NCBI GenBank assembly: GCA_029942265.1
Contig: JAOZTO010000188.1
Coordinates: forward strand, 1 to 5,571
Direction of reading: 5' to 3'
Source: Desulfocapsa sp.
GTDB lineage: Bacteria; Desulfobacterota; Desulfobulbia; Desulfobulbales; Desulfocapsaceae
Length of the DNA stretch: 5,571 nucleotides
Shown: one piece after another, positions 1 to 5,571 of the stretch
How positions within the stretch are numbered: the stretch's first letter is position 1
Layout: every line of letters starts with the position of its first letter
Position numbers and translations under genes: made by a program
The notes under the pieces: model-generated
The model's database searches: none
Told to the model about the DNA's origin: nothing
The model's input: the letters and a program-made list of their open reading frames with translations, nothing else

Positions 1-66
1 CATATGTGAACAGGCCGGATCAAGCGAAGATGGGGTGCTAGCCGAATATTTACCTGAAAGTTACAT
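1..66. other. Unassigned left flank, possibly the edge of a repeat or mobile element
   Basis: These bases lie directly downstream of the lptE stop codon. Positions 42-66, read on the minus strand, repeat the motif found at 668-698. The outer 41 bases look more GC-rich than the surrounding genes and match no gene I recognise. No start codon with a ribosome-binding site for a next gene is evident. In related bacteria holA (DNA polymerase III delta subunit) may follow lptE, but nothing here shows it. The window may therefore begin inside a repeated or inserted sequence; this is inference. Confidence 0.4.
42..66 (-). repeat. Copy 1 of a 25-31 nt dispersed motif (inverted relative to copy 2)
   Basis: Read on the minus strand from 66 down to 42, the block is ATGTAACT, then TTCAG, then GTAAATATTCGG. 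All 25 bases recur in the same order on the plus strand at 668-698, where the only differences are two insertions (A, and CAGGT). The similarity stops at both ends of the block. It starts two bases after the lptE stop codon. The two copies point outward from lptE. It could be the end of an insertion element or a small dispersed repeat; the family is not recognised. Confidence 0.65.
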
Positions 67-67
67 A

Positions 68-598
68 TTACTTAGCTTCTTTGGATAGAAGATCGATACT
101 CTTCACATAAATCTTTTCTGAAAGATCATCAATAATAGTTTTGAGAGCATCGGCTTCATTATCAGCACTTTCTGATGAGCTGGTACCAACTTTGTATTCT
201 TCCGTCCACTCTTCGTTAGCAACTTCAAGAAGAATTTTATCATTGTCGATATCTTTAAGAATATACCGTACTGTCAGGATGACTTTTACCTCAGTCGCAT
301 TGTTTCCAGCACCATAAGTGAGACTTGGGAGATCGATGGAAACAATTTCACCAGCAAGAATAAGCTGTGCATTATCCTTTTGTTTGGTAACTTTAATGGA
401 GCCTGATTTTTGATACCAGCGCACAAGAGACTGATAAATTTTAGCATCGAGCAGGAGTTCACTGGTTCGATTATGCCATGTAGTGATGTACAAATCACGA
501 TCAGGTCCAGAGTATACATGTGGATTTCTGTACCCACAGGAACTGAAGACAAATATAACAAGAAGGAGTGACGGTAAGATTAATTTTTTTATTTTCAA
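68..598 (-). CDS. lptE: LPS-assembly lipoprotein LptE
   Basis: LptE is the outer-membrane lipoprotein that plugs and stabilises the LptD beta-barrel, which delivers lipopolysaccharide to the cell surface. The 176-aa product begins with a basic, then hydrophobic signal peptide (residues 1-20) ending in FSSC. Cys21 is the likely lipidated residue of a signal peptidase II lipobox, followed by the Gly-Tyr typical of LptE. The mature part fits the family: a helix near 50-65 (DAKIYQSLVRWYQ), the strand segment AQLILAGEIVSIDL (77-90), an alternating beta segment around 103-115, and a final helix (about 146-165) rich in acidic and hydrophobic residues. The length is normal. Translation starts at TTG (596-598), because AGGAG lies seven bases upstream and no ATG fits. 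It follows leuS, its usual neighbour, but after a 174-bp gap with its own candidate promoter. LptE diverges strongly in sequence, so the call rests on the lipobox, overall pattern and position. Confidence 0.85.
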   Translation of the reverse strand: MKIKKLILPSLLLVIFVFSSCGYRNPHVYSGPDRDLYITTWHNRTSELLLDAKIYQSLVRWYQKSGSIKVTKQKDNAQLILAGEIVSIDLPSLTYGAGNNATEVKVILTVRYILKDIDNDKILLEVANEEWTEEYKVGTSSSESADNEADALKTIIDDLSEKIYVKSIDLLSKEAK

Positions 599-605
599 TT
601 GTTTG

Positions 606-610
606 CTCCT
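606..610 (-). promoter_or_regulatory. Ribosome-binding site that fixes the TTG start of lptE
   Basis: The minus strand reads AGGAG here, followed by seven bases (CAAACAA) and then the TTG codon at 598-596. The spacing is ideal and no in-frame ATG lies near, so this site decides the start. A TTG start usually lowers translation, which may suit a low-abundance outer-membrane lipoprotein. Confidence 0.8.
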
Positions 611-624
611 GATGAGTTGGAAAA

Positions 625-656
625 ATTATATACTTGTGGTTTATGTATTAAGTCAA
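625..656 (-). promoter_or_regulatory. Candidate sigma-70-type promoter for lptE
   Basis: On the minus strand a -35-like TTGACT (656-651) precedes an AT-rich -10 region. TATATA (632-627) gives an 18-bp spacer; the better hexamer TATAAT (630-625) gives 20 bp. Transcription would begin near 618, leaving a leader of about 20 nt that contains the AGGAG site. This would let lptE be expressed independently of leuS. It is a visual match in AT-rich DNA, so it is moderately likely only. Confidence 0.5.
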
Positions 657-667
657 TGAATTTATAA

Positions 668-698
668 ATGTAACTATTCAGCAGGTGTAAATATTCGG
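668..698 (+). repeat. Copy 2 of the 25-31 nt dispersed motif
   Basis: The plus strand reads ATGTAACT, A, TTCAG, CAGGT, GTAAATATTCGG. Leaving out the two short insertions, all 25 bases match the minus strand at 66-42. The block lies in the leuS-lptE gap (599-772), upstream of the candidate lptE promoter. Part of it, TGTAACTA (669-676), occurs again in direct orientation at 730-737. The rest of the gap shows no gene; a weak GTTCA/TGAAC pairing (704-708 with 725-729) is the only other structure I see. The gap looks like repeat debris inserted between two genes that are normally close together. Confidence 0.65.
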
Positions 699-772
699 GT
701 TGTGTTCAAAACAGCCCAGACCACTGAACTGTAACTAAAGAATAAACCATATATCTGATAATGATGCTATCC

Positions 773-3274
773 TCAAATCACGATATTAACAAGTTTGTTT
801 TTAACTACAATTACTTTTTTAATGGGATTATCGCCAATAAATTTGATTACATTTTCATCCTTTAAGGCCATCTCTTCAAGAACATTGTCAGCAATACCGG
901 CAGGTACCTGAAATTTAGAACGCACTTTTCCACGTACCTGAACCACAATTGTCAACTCATCTTCCTTAGCTGCATCTTCATCCCATGAAGGCCATTGCAG
1001 GTTTTCAACAGGATATTGTTCACCATAGATTGTGGTTAAGAGCTCTGATGTAAAATGTGGAACCATAGGACTTAACAGGATTAGAATGGCATTAATAGCC
1101 TCACTCATTACCTCGTCTGCAATAGCGGCATTGTTTTTTGCACTACTAAGAGCTGTTACCTCGTTGAATAGTTCCATTACAGCACTGATAGCGGTGTTAA
1201 AATGGAAATTCCGATCAATATTATTGCTTACTTTTTTTATGGTCTGATGCGTTTTACGGTGCAGGGCTCGCTCGGAAGGATTAAAAGAGGCACCTGCAAT
1301 AGGAGCTTCAGCCGAAAGAATAGCTAAGTTACCTTGAACAAAACGATAAATACGATTTAAGAATCTATGGCAGCCCTCAACTCCTTTGGCATTCCATTCA
1401 AGATCTTTTTCAGGAGGAGCGGCAAACAGAGAGAAAAGGCGGGTGGTATCGGCACCGTATTTTTCAATCAAGTCACTTGGGTCTACAACATTTCCTTTGG
1501 ATTTTGACATCTTTGCACCATCTTTAATAACCATTCCTTGAGTAAGCAGGTTGGTAAATGGTTCATCGATGGAGATATATCCAAGATCACGAAGGACTTT
1601 AGTAAAAAAGCGTGAATAAAGCAGATGAAGAATGGCGTGTTCCACACCACCTATATATTGATCAACGGGTAGCCAGTGAGAAGCTTCTTCTGCATTAAGA
1701 GGGGAATCTGTAAACCGAGGACTTGCATATCGTGCAAAATACCATGAAGATTCAACAAACGTATCCATAGTATCTGTTTCACGCCGCGCTTTTCCACCAC
1801 ACTTAGGACAAAGAGTTTCAAAGAAAGATTTTCGATTATGAAGGGGGGTACAATCATTATTCTCAGAATCTCGATCTTCTGGAAGGGTTACAGGTAATTG
1901 CTCAACAGGAACAGCTTGCACACCACAACTCTCACATTGAACCATTGGAATGGGTGCCCCCCAGTAGCGTTGTCTCGAAATCCCCCAGTCACGCAAACGA
2001 TAGGTGATTTGGGAATGTCCAAAGCCTTTGGATTGAGCAAAATCGACAATCTGCTGTTTCGCAATATCCGATGCCACACCCGTAAAATCTCCAGAGTTGG
2101 CAAGCACACCATCTGAGAGTGAAACTTCTTCCATTGTCGCCCCGTCCAAATGTGTGGCTTTAGGGATAACAACAGGCTTAATAGCCAGATTATATTTTTG
2201 GGCAAATTCAAAATCCCTTTGATCATGCGCTGGAACAGCCATAACTGCGCCAGTTCCGTATCCCATAAGAACAAAGTTTGCAACAAAAATTGGGATTTTT
2301 TCACCGTTAAAAGGGTTGATGCAGTAGCATCCTGTTTCGATACCTTCTTTTTCAGTAAGATCTTTATTGGATTGCTGCTGTTTTTCGCTGATAATCCGTT
2401 TACAAAAAGATCTTACTTTATTTTCTTTTGGATTATCCTTTAATAAGATATCAAGCAAAGGATGTTCTGGAGCAATGGACATAAAGGTGACACCGAAAAT
2501 TGTATCGGGTCGTGTGGTGAATATGGATATCTTTTTGTCAATACCATCGATTGCAAAGTCACATTGAAGACCGGTTGATTTACCAATCCAGTTACGCTGC
2601 ATGGTAACAACTTTGTCTGGCCATCCGGTTAGAGAATCAAGATCGTCAAGAAGTTCTTCTGCATAATCAGTAATTTTAAAGAACCAGCCGTTCATTTTAC
2701 GTGCTTCAACGAGTTCATCACAACGCCAGCAGGCACCTTCTATAACCTGTTCGTTTGCAAGTACAGTATGGCAAGATTGACACCAATTCACAGTAGTTAT
2801 TTTTTGGTAGACCAATCCTTTTTCATACATTTCAAGAAAAATTTGTTGTTCCCATTTATAATATTTGGGGTTACAGGTGGCTATTTCACGCTGCCAGTCG
2901 TAGGAAAGGCCAAGTTCCTGTAACTGCTTCCGCATATAATCGATATTGTCATAAGTCCAGCGCGCAGGGTGAGTATTGTTCTTTATTGCAGCATTTTCAG
3001 CAGGCAAACCGAACGAATCCCATCCCATTGGATGAAGGACATTAAAGCCACGAAGACGTTTATATCTGGCTACAACGTCACCAATGGAATAGTTGCGAAC
3101 ATGTCCCATATGAATGCGACCCGAAGGATAAGGGAACATCTCAAGGACATAATATTTTTCTTTATGGCTGTCAGTGCTGGCTTTATAGGTGTTTTCTTTG
3201 AGCCATTTTTCCTGCCACTTATGTTCAATTAATTTAAAATCGTATACGGTTTTTTGAAAATCATGCGAAGACAT
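773..3274 (-). CDS. leuS: Leucyl-tRNA synthetase
   Basis: This cytoplasmic class I aminoacyl-tRNA synthetase joins leucine to tRNA-Leu using ATP. The 833-aa product contains the HMGH form of the HIGH motif (55-58, within PYPSGRIHMGH) and KMSKS (588-592). The inserted CP1 editing domain is intact, with TTRPDTIFG (253-261) and GTGAVMAVPAHDQRD (340-354) ending in the conserved Asp that binds the mischarged amino group. There are CxxC pairs at 165/168 with 182/185, and at 447/450 with 489/492; the latter fits the zinc-binding insert. The leucine-specific insertion that E. coli has just before KMSKS is absent, as in many other bacteria. The C-terminal tRNA-binding domain is complete (VVQVRGKVRSKF onward). 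I chose the ATG at 3272-3274, because the alignable N-terminus (MSSHDFQ) begins there and GAGG lies nine bases upstream. An in-frame ATG 60 bases earlier lies inside the intergenic palindrome. The MITE-like element separates it from dnaB upstream. Confidence 0.97.
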   Translation of the reverse strand: MSSHDFQKTVYDFKLIEHKWQEKWLKENTYKASTDSHKEKYYVLEMFPYPSGRIHMGHVRNYSIGDVVARYKRLRGFNVLHPMGWDSFGLPAENAAIKNNTHPARWTYDNIDYMRKQLQELGLSYDWQREIATCNPKYYKWEQQIFLEMYEKGLVYQKITTVNWCQSCHTVLANEQVIEGACWRCDELVEARKMNGWFFKITDYAEELLDDLDSLTGWPDKVVTMQRNWIGKSTGLQCDFAIDGIDKKISIFTTRPDTIFGVTFMSIAPEHPLLDILLKDNPKENKVRSFCKRIISEKQQQSNKDLTEKEGIETGCYCINPFNGEKIPIFVANFVLMGYGTGAVMAVPAHDQRDFEFAQKYNLAIKPVVIPKATHLDGATMEEVSLSDGVLANSGDFTGVASDIAKQQIVDFAQSKGFGHSQITYRLRDWGISRQRYWGAPIPMVQCESCGVQAVPVEQLPVTLPEDRDSENNDCTPLHNRKSFFETLCPKCGGKARRETDTMDTFVESSWYFARYASPRFTDSPLNAEEASHWLPVDQYIGGVEHAILHLLYSRFFTKVLRDLGYISIDEPFTNLLTQGMVIKDGAKMSKSKGNVVDPSDLIEKYGADTTRLFSLFAAPPEKDLEWNAKGVEGCHRFLNRIYRFVQGNLAILSAEAPIAGASFNPSERALHRKTHQTIKKVSNNIDRNFHFNTAISAVMELFNEVTALSSAKNNAAIADEVMSEAINAILILLSPMVPHFTSELLTTIYGEQYPVENLQWPSWDEDAAKEDELTIVVQVRGKVRSKFQVPAGIADNVLEEMALKDENVIKFIGDNPIKKVIVVKNKLVNIVI

Positions 3275-3283
3275 TTTGCTGGG

Positions 3284-3288
3284 CCTCA
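3284..3288 (-). promoter_or_regulatory. Ribosome-binding site supporting the internal leuS start
   Basis: The minus strand reads TGAGG, nine bases before the ATG at 3274-3272. The other in-frame ATG codons, at 3289-3287 and 3334-3332, have no comparable purine-rich site in front of them. This favours the 833-aa form of leuS. Confidence 0.6.
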
Positions 3289-3349
3289 TTATGGATAAAC
3301 ATTCAATATTGATGGCGTCGTAAAAACTCTCCATCTGCTTCGTTGCTGC

Positions 3350-3401
3350 AAATTTCTTATCATTCCAACGTACTCTAGTACGCTGGAATAATAAGAAATT
3401 T
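3350..3401. repeat. 52-nt near-perfect hairpin at the core of the MITE-like element
   Basis: The arms pair at 22 of 24 positions around the four-base loop TCTA (3374-3377). The outer arm is AAATTTCTTAT with its complement, and the inner arm contains CATTCCA and CGTAC. The only mismatches are 3361/3390 and 3368/3383. Neither strand has a T-tract right after it, so it is not a standard intrinsic terminator. As RNA it would fold strongly between dnaB and leuS and could affect mRNA processing or stability. Confidence 0.85.
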
Positions 3402-3416
3402 ACGTGTCTCGAATAT

Positions 3417-3465
3417 GAAGTTTTTTACAAATCCATCTTAAATTCAGACTTTTTACGAGTCCATC
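3417..3465 (+). repeat. Two tandem copies of the element tip
   Basis: The right end carries the terminal motif twice, at 3417-3437 and 3445-3465, with 15 of 21 positions identical. Both copies share TTTTTAC and end in TCCATC. The left end has only one copy, whose next bases (CTCCAT then TTCG) resemble those beside the inner right copy. The simplest reading is a 127-bp core (3311-3437) with an extra 28-bp tip added on the right. Confidence 0.55.
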
Positions 3466-3486
3466 AATATTGGTAAGATGTGATCG

Positions 3487-4878
3487 TTATTCTTGTTGAA
3501 AAGATGCTGGTTCATCGAGATCACTAAGATTTTCAAACATAGTGAATTCCTTGATAAATGTCAATCTAACAGTACCTGTAGGGCCATTACGTTGTTTTCC
3601 AACGATAATTTCGGCAATACCTATATTGGGATTGTCTTCATTTTTGTTGTAAACTTCATCACGATAAATAAAACAGATAACGTCAGCATCCTGTTCAATG
3701 GCACCCGATTCTCGAAGATCAGACATCATAGGTCGTTTGTCAGGTCGACTTTCAAGGCTACGATTAAGCTGAGACAGGGCAATAACAGGAACCTTCAATT
3801 CTTTGGCCATGGCCTTCAAAGATCTTGATATTTCACTGATTTCCTGAGTTCTGTTTTCTATAGAGTTCCTGCCTCGCATAAGTTGTAAATAATCAACAAT
3901 GATCATTCCAAGAGGTTGTTGAGCTGCTAAGCGCCTTACTTTAGCTCGCATTTCAAGTACTGAAATAGCTGGAGTATCATCAATATAAATGGGGGCATCA
4001 AGGAGCATACCAACAGCTCTTGTCAATTTGGGCCAGTCATCATTATGAAGTTTACCCGTCCGAACACGCTGCGAATCAATATGGCCTGCGGAACAGAGTA
4101 AACGAAGAGCCAACTGTTCTTTTGACATTTCAAGACTAAAAACAGCAACTCCTGTTTTATCAATAATAGCAGCATTTTGTGCAATATTCATGGCAAAGGC
4201 AGTTTTACCCATTGAGGGCCGACCGGCAAGAATAATCAGATCAGATGGTTGCAATCCCGCAGTCATCTGATCAAGCTTGCCAAAACCTGTGGGCACACCC
4301 GTAATCATTTCTTTACGTTTTGAGAGTGATTCCACGGCCTCAAAGGCAGCTGGGATGATGTTTTTAAGAGGAGTAAAGCTCTGATTTGATTTGCTACGTG
4401 CAATATTAAAAATAGCCTGCTCTGCTTCATCAACTAAAGTATCAATTTCGCCCTGTTCTTCATAACATCTTGAAGCAATTTCTGTGTTTACAGCGATCAG
4501 GTTTCTAAGAACCGCCTTTTGCCGGATAATTTTGGCATAATGAAATAGATTTGAAGTAACCGGAACAATAGAAGTCAGTGTTGCAAGATATTCAATGCCA
4601 CCTGCTTTATCAAGGTGGTTATGATTTTTTAAATGGTTTGAAACAGTGATAATATCCTGAGGATCGTTGTTCTCAAAAAGGACAATCATAGCCTCAAAAA
4701 TTAGTTTGTGATTATCCTTATAGAAATCATCACTAATAAGAAGCTCTAAGACTGTAGACAGTGAGTGGTCGGCGAGAAGTATGGTACCTAGAACCGACTG
4801 TTCAGCCTCAACATTTTGAGGTGGAACTCTTCCGCTTAATGCTGCGACAGATTGTGGATTAGGTGATTGGAAATCCAT
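3487..4878 (-). CDS. dnaB: Replicative DNA helicase DnaB
   Basis: DnaB is the hexameric 5'-3' helicase that unwinds the chromosome at the replication fork and recruits primase. The 463-aa product has the N-terminal primase-interacting domain (about 15-120, starting PPQNVEAEQSVLG), a linker helix (148-163) and a RecA-like motor domain. The motor domain shows Walker A GRPSMGKT (219-226), the catalytic-Glu strand VFSLEMS (246-252), Walker B MIIVDYLQLM (325-334), LSQLNRSLESR (368-378), SDLRESGAIEQDADVI (386-401) and KQRNGPTGTV (428-437), which holds the likely arginine finger. Length is close to the E. coli protein and no intein interrupts the motifs. I start it at the ATG at 4876-4878; the frame stays open 30 codons further to a TTG, but that stretch is the rplI-dnaB stem-loop and has no DnaB character. 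The site before the ATG (ACGGTG) is a weak ribosome-binding site. An AAGGA/TCCTT mini-hairpin (4898-4911) lies just upstream. Confidence 0.97.
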   Translation of the reverse strand: MDFQSPNPQSVAALSGRVPPQNVEAEQSVLGTILLADHSLSTVLELLISDDFYKDNHKLIFEAMIVLFENNDPQDIITVSNHLKNHNHLDKAGGIEYLATLTSIVPVTSNLFHYAKIIRQKAVLRNLIAVNTEIASRCYEEQGEIDTLVDEAEQAIFNIARSKSNQSFTPLKNIIPAAFEAVESLSKRKEMITGVPTGFGKLDQMTAGLQPSDLIILAGRPSMGKTAFAMNIAQNAAIIDKTGVAVFSLEMSKEQLALRLLCSAGHIDSQRVRTGKLHNDDWPKLTRAVGMLLDAPIYIDDTPAISVLEMRAKVRRLAAQQPLGMIIVDYLQLMRGRNSIENRTQEISEISRSLKAMAKELKVPVIALSQLNRSLESRPDKRPMMSDLRESGAIEQDADVICFIYRDEVYNKNEDNPNIGIAEIIVGKQRNGPTGTVRLTFIKEFTMFENLSDLDEPASFQQE

Positions 4879-4917
4879 AGTACACCGTTTTAATAAAAAG
4901 GAGAAGTCCTTAAATAA

Positions 4918-4959
4918 CAACACACTGCTCAGGAAATATGTTTCCCCAACAGTGTGTTG
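4918..4959 (-). terminator. Stem-loop after rplI, probable terminator or attenuator
   Basis: CAACACACTG (4918-4927) pairs perfectly with CAGTGTGTTG (4950-4959). Above a 4+4 internal loop, GGAAA (4932-4936) pairs with TTTCC (4941-4945) around a four-base loop. It starts 43 bases after the rplI stop and ends 39 bases before the dnaB ATG. On the transcribed strand the bases that follow are TTATTT, only a partial T-tract. It may reduce read-through from the strongly expressed ribosomal gene into dnaB, or act as an RNA processing or stability element. Confidence 0.6.
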
Positions 4960-5002
4960 ATGGTTCAATAAAGGTACAGATGAAAATCAATCAGGTGACT
5001 GT

Positions 5003-5467
5003 TTAAGCTTCCTCTGTTTCAACAAGAGGAACAACTTTTACTGTAATTTCAACTGTAACCTGAAATCCAACTTTAACAGTAACGTTGCTTTCACCAAGTT
5101 CTTTGATTGGATCGTTAAGAAGGATGTATTTCTTGTCAATCTCAACATTAGTATCTTCCTTCAGCTTTTTAGCAATATCACTTGAGGTAACAGAACCAAA
5201 GAGTCGTTCTTCGCCCCCTGTAAGCATTGCGATGGTGAGAGTGGTACCTGCAAGTTTCTTCGCAATAGCCTCCGCCCCTTTTGTCTCTTCTTTGAGCCGA
5301 GCCTGAATTTCAGCCTGGTTAGCTTCAAAAATAGCCTTGTTGGTCGCAGTTGCAACTACAGCCTTTTGTTGAGGAAGCAGGTAGTTGCGTCCATATCCTG
5401 GCTTGATTTTTACAATATCACCTTCTCTACCTAAGGTACCAATAGTTTCTTTTAAAATAACTTCCAT
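5003..5467 (-). CDS. rplI: 50S ribosomal protein L9
   Basis: L9 binds 23S rRNA near the base of the L1 stalk with its N-terminal domain and reaches out from the ribosome with its C-terminal domain; it helps keep the reading frame. The 154-aa product shows the N-terminal signature (GTLGREGDIVKIKPGYGRNYLLP, residues 10-32), the long charged connecting helix (about 41-75) and the C-terminal domain with GGEERLFGSVTSSDIA (84-99). The length is close to the usual value of about 150, and the end is an acidic tail, VETEEA. The ATG at 5465-5467 is preceded by AAGGAG (5474-5479) with a six-base spacer, which is nearly ideal. In many bacteria rplI follows rpsF and rpsR and sits just ahead of dnaB, as here; rpsR would lie beyond the right edge. 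Confidence 0.97.
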   Translation of the reverse strand: MEVILKETIGTLGREGDIVKIKPGYGRNYLLPQQKAVVATATNKAIFEANQAEIQARLKEETKGAEAIAKKLAGTTLTIAMLTGGEERLFGSVTSSDIAKKLKEDTNVEIDKKYILLNDPIKELGESNVTVKVGFQVTVEITVKVVPLVETEEA

Positions 5468-5492
5468 TGTATTCTCCTTAACTGTATTTCGT

Positions 5493-5515
5493 ATAGCTTT
5501 TATGTGCTAAGCTAT
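5493..5515 (-). repeat. Small inverted repeat upstream of rplI
   Basis: ATAGCTT (5493-5499) pairs perfectly with AAGCTAT (5509-5515) around a nine-base loop. It sits 13 bases upstream of the AAGGAG site of rplI and has no T-tract after it on the minus strand. It could be a weak leader structure, or chance. Confidence 0.35.
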
Positions 5516-5571
5516 CATCTATGAGCCTGTTGATTTAATGCCTTTTGTCCCGATCTCTTCGTCAAATGAAA
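5515..5571 (-). CDS. Possible 3' end of the gene upstream of rplI (partial)
   Basis: One minus-strand frame stays open from the window edge to a TGA at 5515-5517. It encodes 18 residues, FHLTKRSGQKALNQQAHR, and leaves a 47-base gap to rplI. A second frame is open to a TAG at 5519-5521 (SFDEEIGTKGIKSTGS), so the choice is not settled. The first is rich in basic residues, as in the cytoplasmic tail of a membrane protein. In some related bacteria a DUF2232 (YybS-like) membrane protein lies between rpsR and rplI, which would fit. Neither frame resembles the usual end of S18. Too short to identify. Confidence 0.3.
   Translation of the reverse strand, partial: FHLTKRSGQKALNQQAHR

Larger units (their letters stand above)
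3304..3472. mobile_element. MITE-like palindromic element between dnaB and leuS
   Basis: The outer 27 bases (3304-3330 and 3446-3472) are inverted repeats matching at 24 positions, including a perfect CAATATTGATGG at each end. If the element proper is GATGG...CCATC (3311-3465, 155 bp), it is flanked on both sides by AATATT, a plausible 6-bp target duplication. That hexamer is itself palindromic, so it could instead belong to the repeat. The centre is a long hairpin (3350-3401). There is no transposase or other coding capacity, so any movement would need an enzyme from elsewhere. It begins 14 bases after the dnaB stop and ends 29 bases before the leuS ATG, leaving both genes intact. I have an unverified impression of similar palindromes, with ends like TTTTTACGAGTCCATC, scattered in Desulfobacterota genomes. 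Confidence 0.7.

Noticed and set aside
599..772. CRISPR array or attachment site in the leuS-lptE gap
   Set aside because: Only two irregular short repeats occur; there is no regular repeat-spacer pattern, tRNA or integrase.
1898..2567. Plus-strand open frames antisense to leuS, and others opposite dnaB and rplI
   Set aside because: They are short, lack credible ribosome-binding sites and family features, and lie entirely opposite well-supported genes.
3275..3334. Longer leuS form starting at the ATG at 3332-3334
   Set aside because: The first residues come from the terminal repeat of the intergenic palindrome, there is no ribosome-binding site in front, and the LeuRS-like sequence begins only at the ATG at 3274.
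3350..3401. Intrinsic terminator for dnaB
   Set aside because: No T-tract follows the hairpin on the minus strand; the sequence there is GC-containing (GCAGCAACG).
3487..4878. Intein in dnaB
   Set aside because: DnaB is a common intein host, but the Walker A and later motifs are continuous and the length is normal.
4898..4911. AAGGA/TCCTT mini-hairpin as a translational switch for dnaB
   Set aside because: The stem has only five pairs and the AAGGA lies about 30 bases before the ATG, too far to be the ribosome-binding site; it may be chance in AT-rich DNA.
4879..4968. Longer dnaB form starting at TTG 4966-4968
   Set aside because: The added 30 codons lie across the rplI-dnaB stem-loop, show no DnaB similarity, and the TTG has no ribosome-binding site.

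Overview
The window holds four complete genes, all on the minus strand. In transcription order (right to left) they are rplI (ribosomal protein L9), dnaB (replicative helicase), leuS (leucyl-tRNA synthetase) and lptE (outer-membrane LPS-assembly lipoprotein). A few dozen bases of a possible further gene precede rplI at the right edge. The base composition is moderately AT-rich. An LptE lipoprotein implies a Gram-negative cell. The rplI-dnaB-leuS-lptE order, the protein sequences and the type of palindromic repeat suggest Desulfobacterota (a Desulfobulbales/Desulfobacterales-like sulfur-cycling lineage). That assignment rests on recollection of gene order and sequence style, not on a search.

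Right part (about 4880-5571): rplI has a strong AAGGAG ribosome-binding site. It is followed by a 42-nt two-tier stem-loop (4918-4959) that probably terminates or attenuates transcription before dnaB. Middle (3275-4878): dnaB is a full-length, intein-free DnaB. The 212-bp dnaB-leuS gap is almost filled by a 155-169 bp imperfect palindrome with terminal inverted repeats, flanked by AATATT on both sides. This looks like a non-autonomous miniature element (MITE-like). Its tip adds a spurious in-frame ATG to the leuS reading frame, so the true leuS start is further in, at 3274. Left part (1-3274): leuS encodes an 833-aa synthetase with intact catalytic, editing and zinc motifs. A 174-bp gap follows, then lptE, which has a TTG start, a good ribosome-binding site and probably its own promoter. 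Two inverted copies of one 25-31 nt motif flank the lptE unit, at 42-66 and 668-698.

The genes are core housekeeping functions (translation, replication, envelope biogenesis) and would ordinarily be close-packed and co-transcribed. Here the intergenic gaps carry repeat-like insertions and hairpins that may split the cluster into separately expressed units. I see no defence system, CRISPR array, phage gene or new enzymatic system. The points of real interest are the two families of intergenic repeats and their effects on start-site calling and operon structure.
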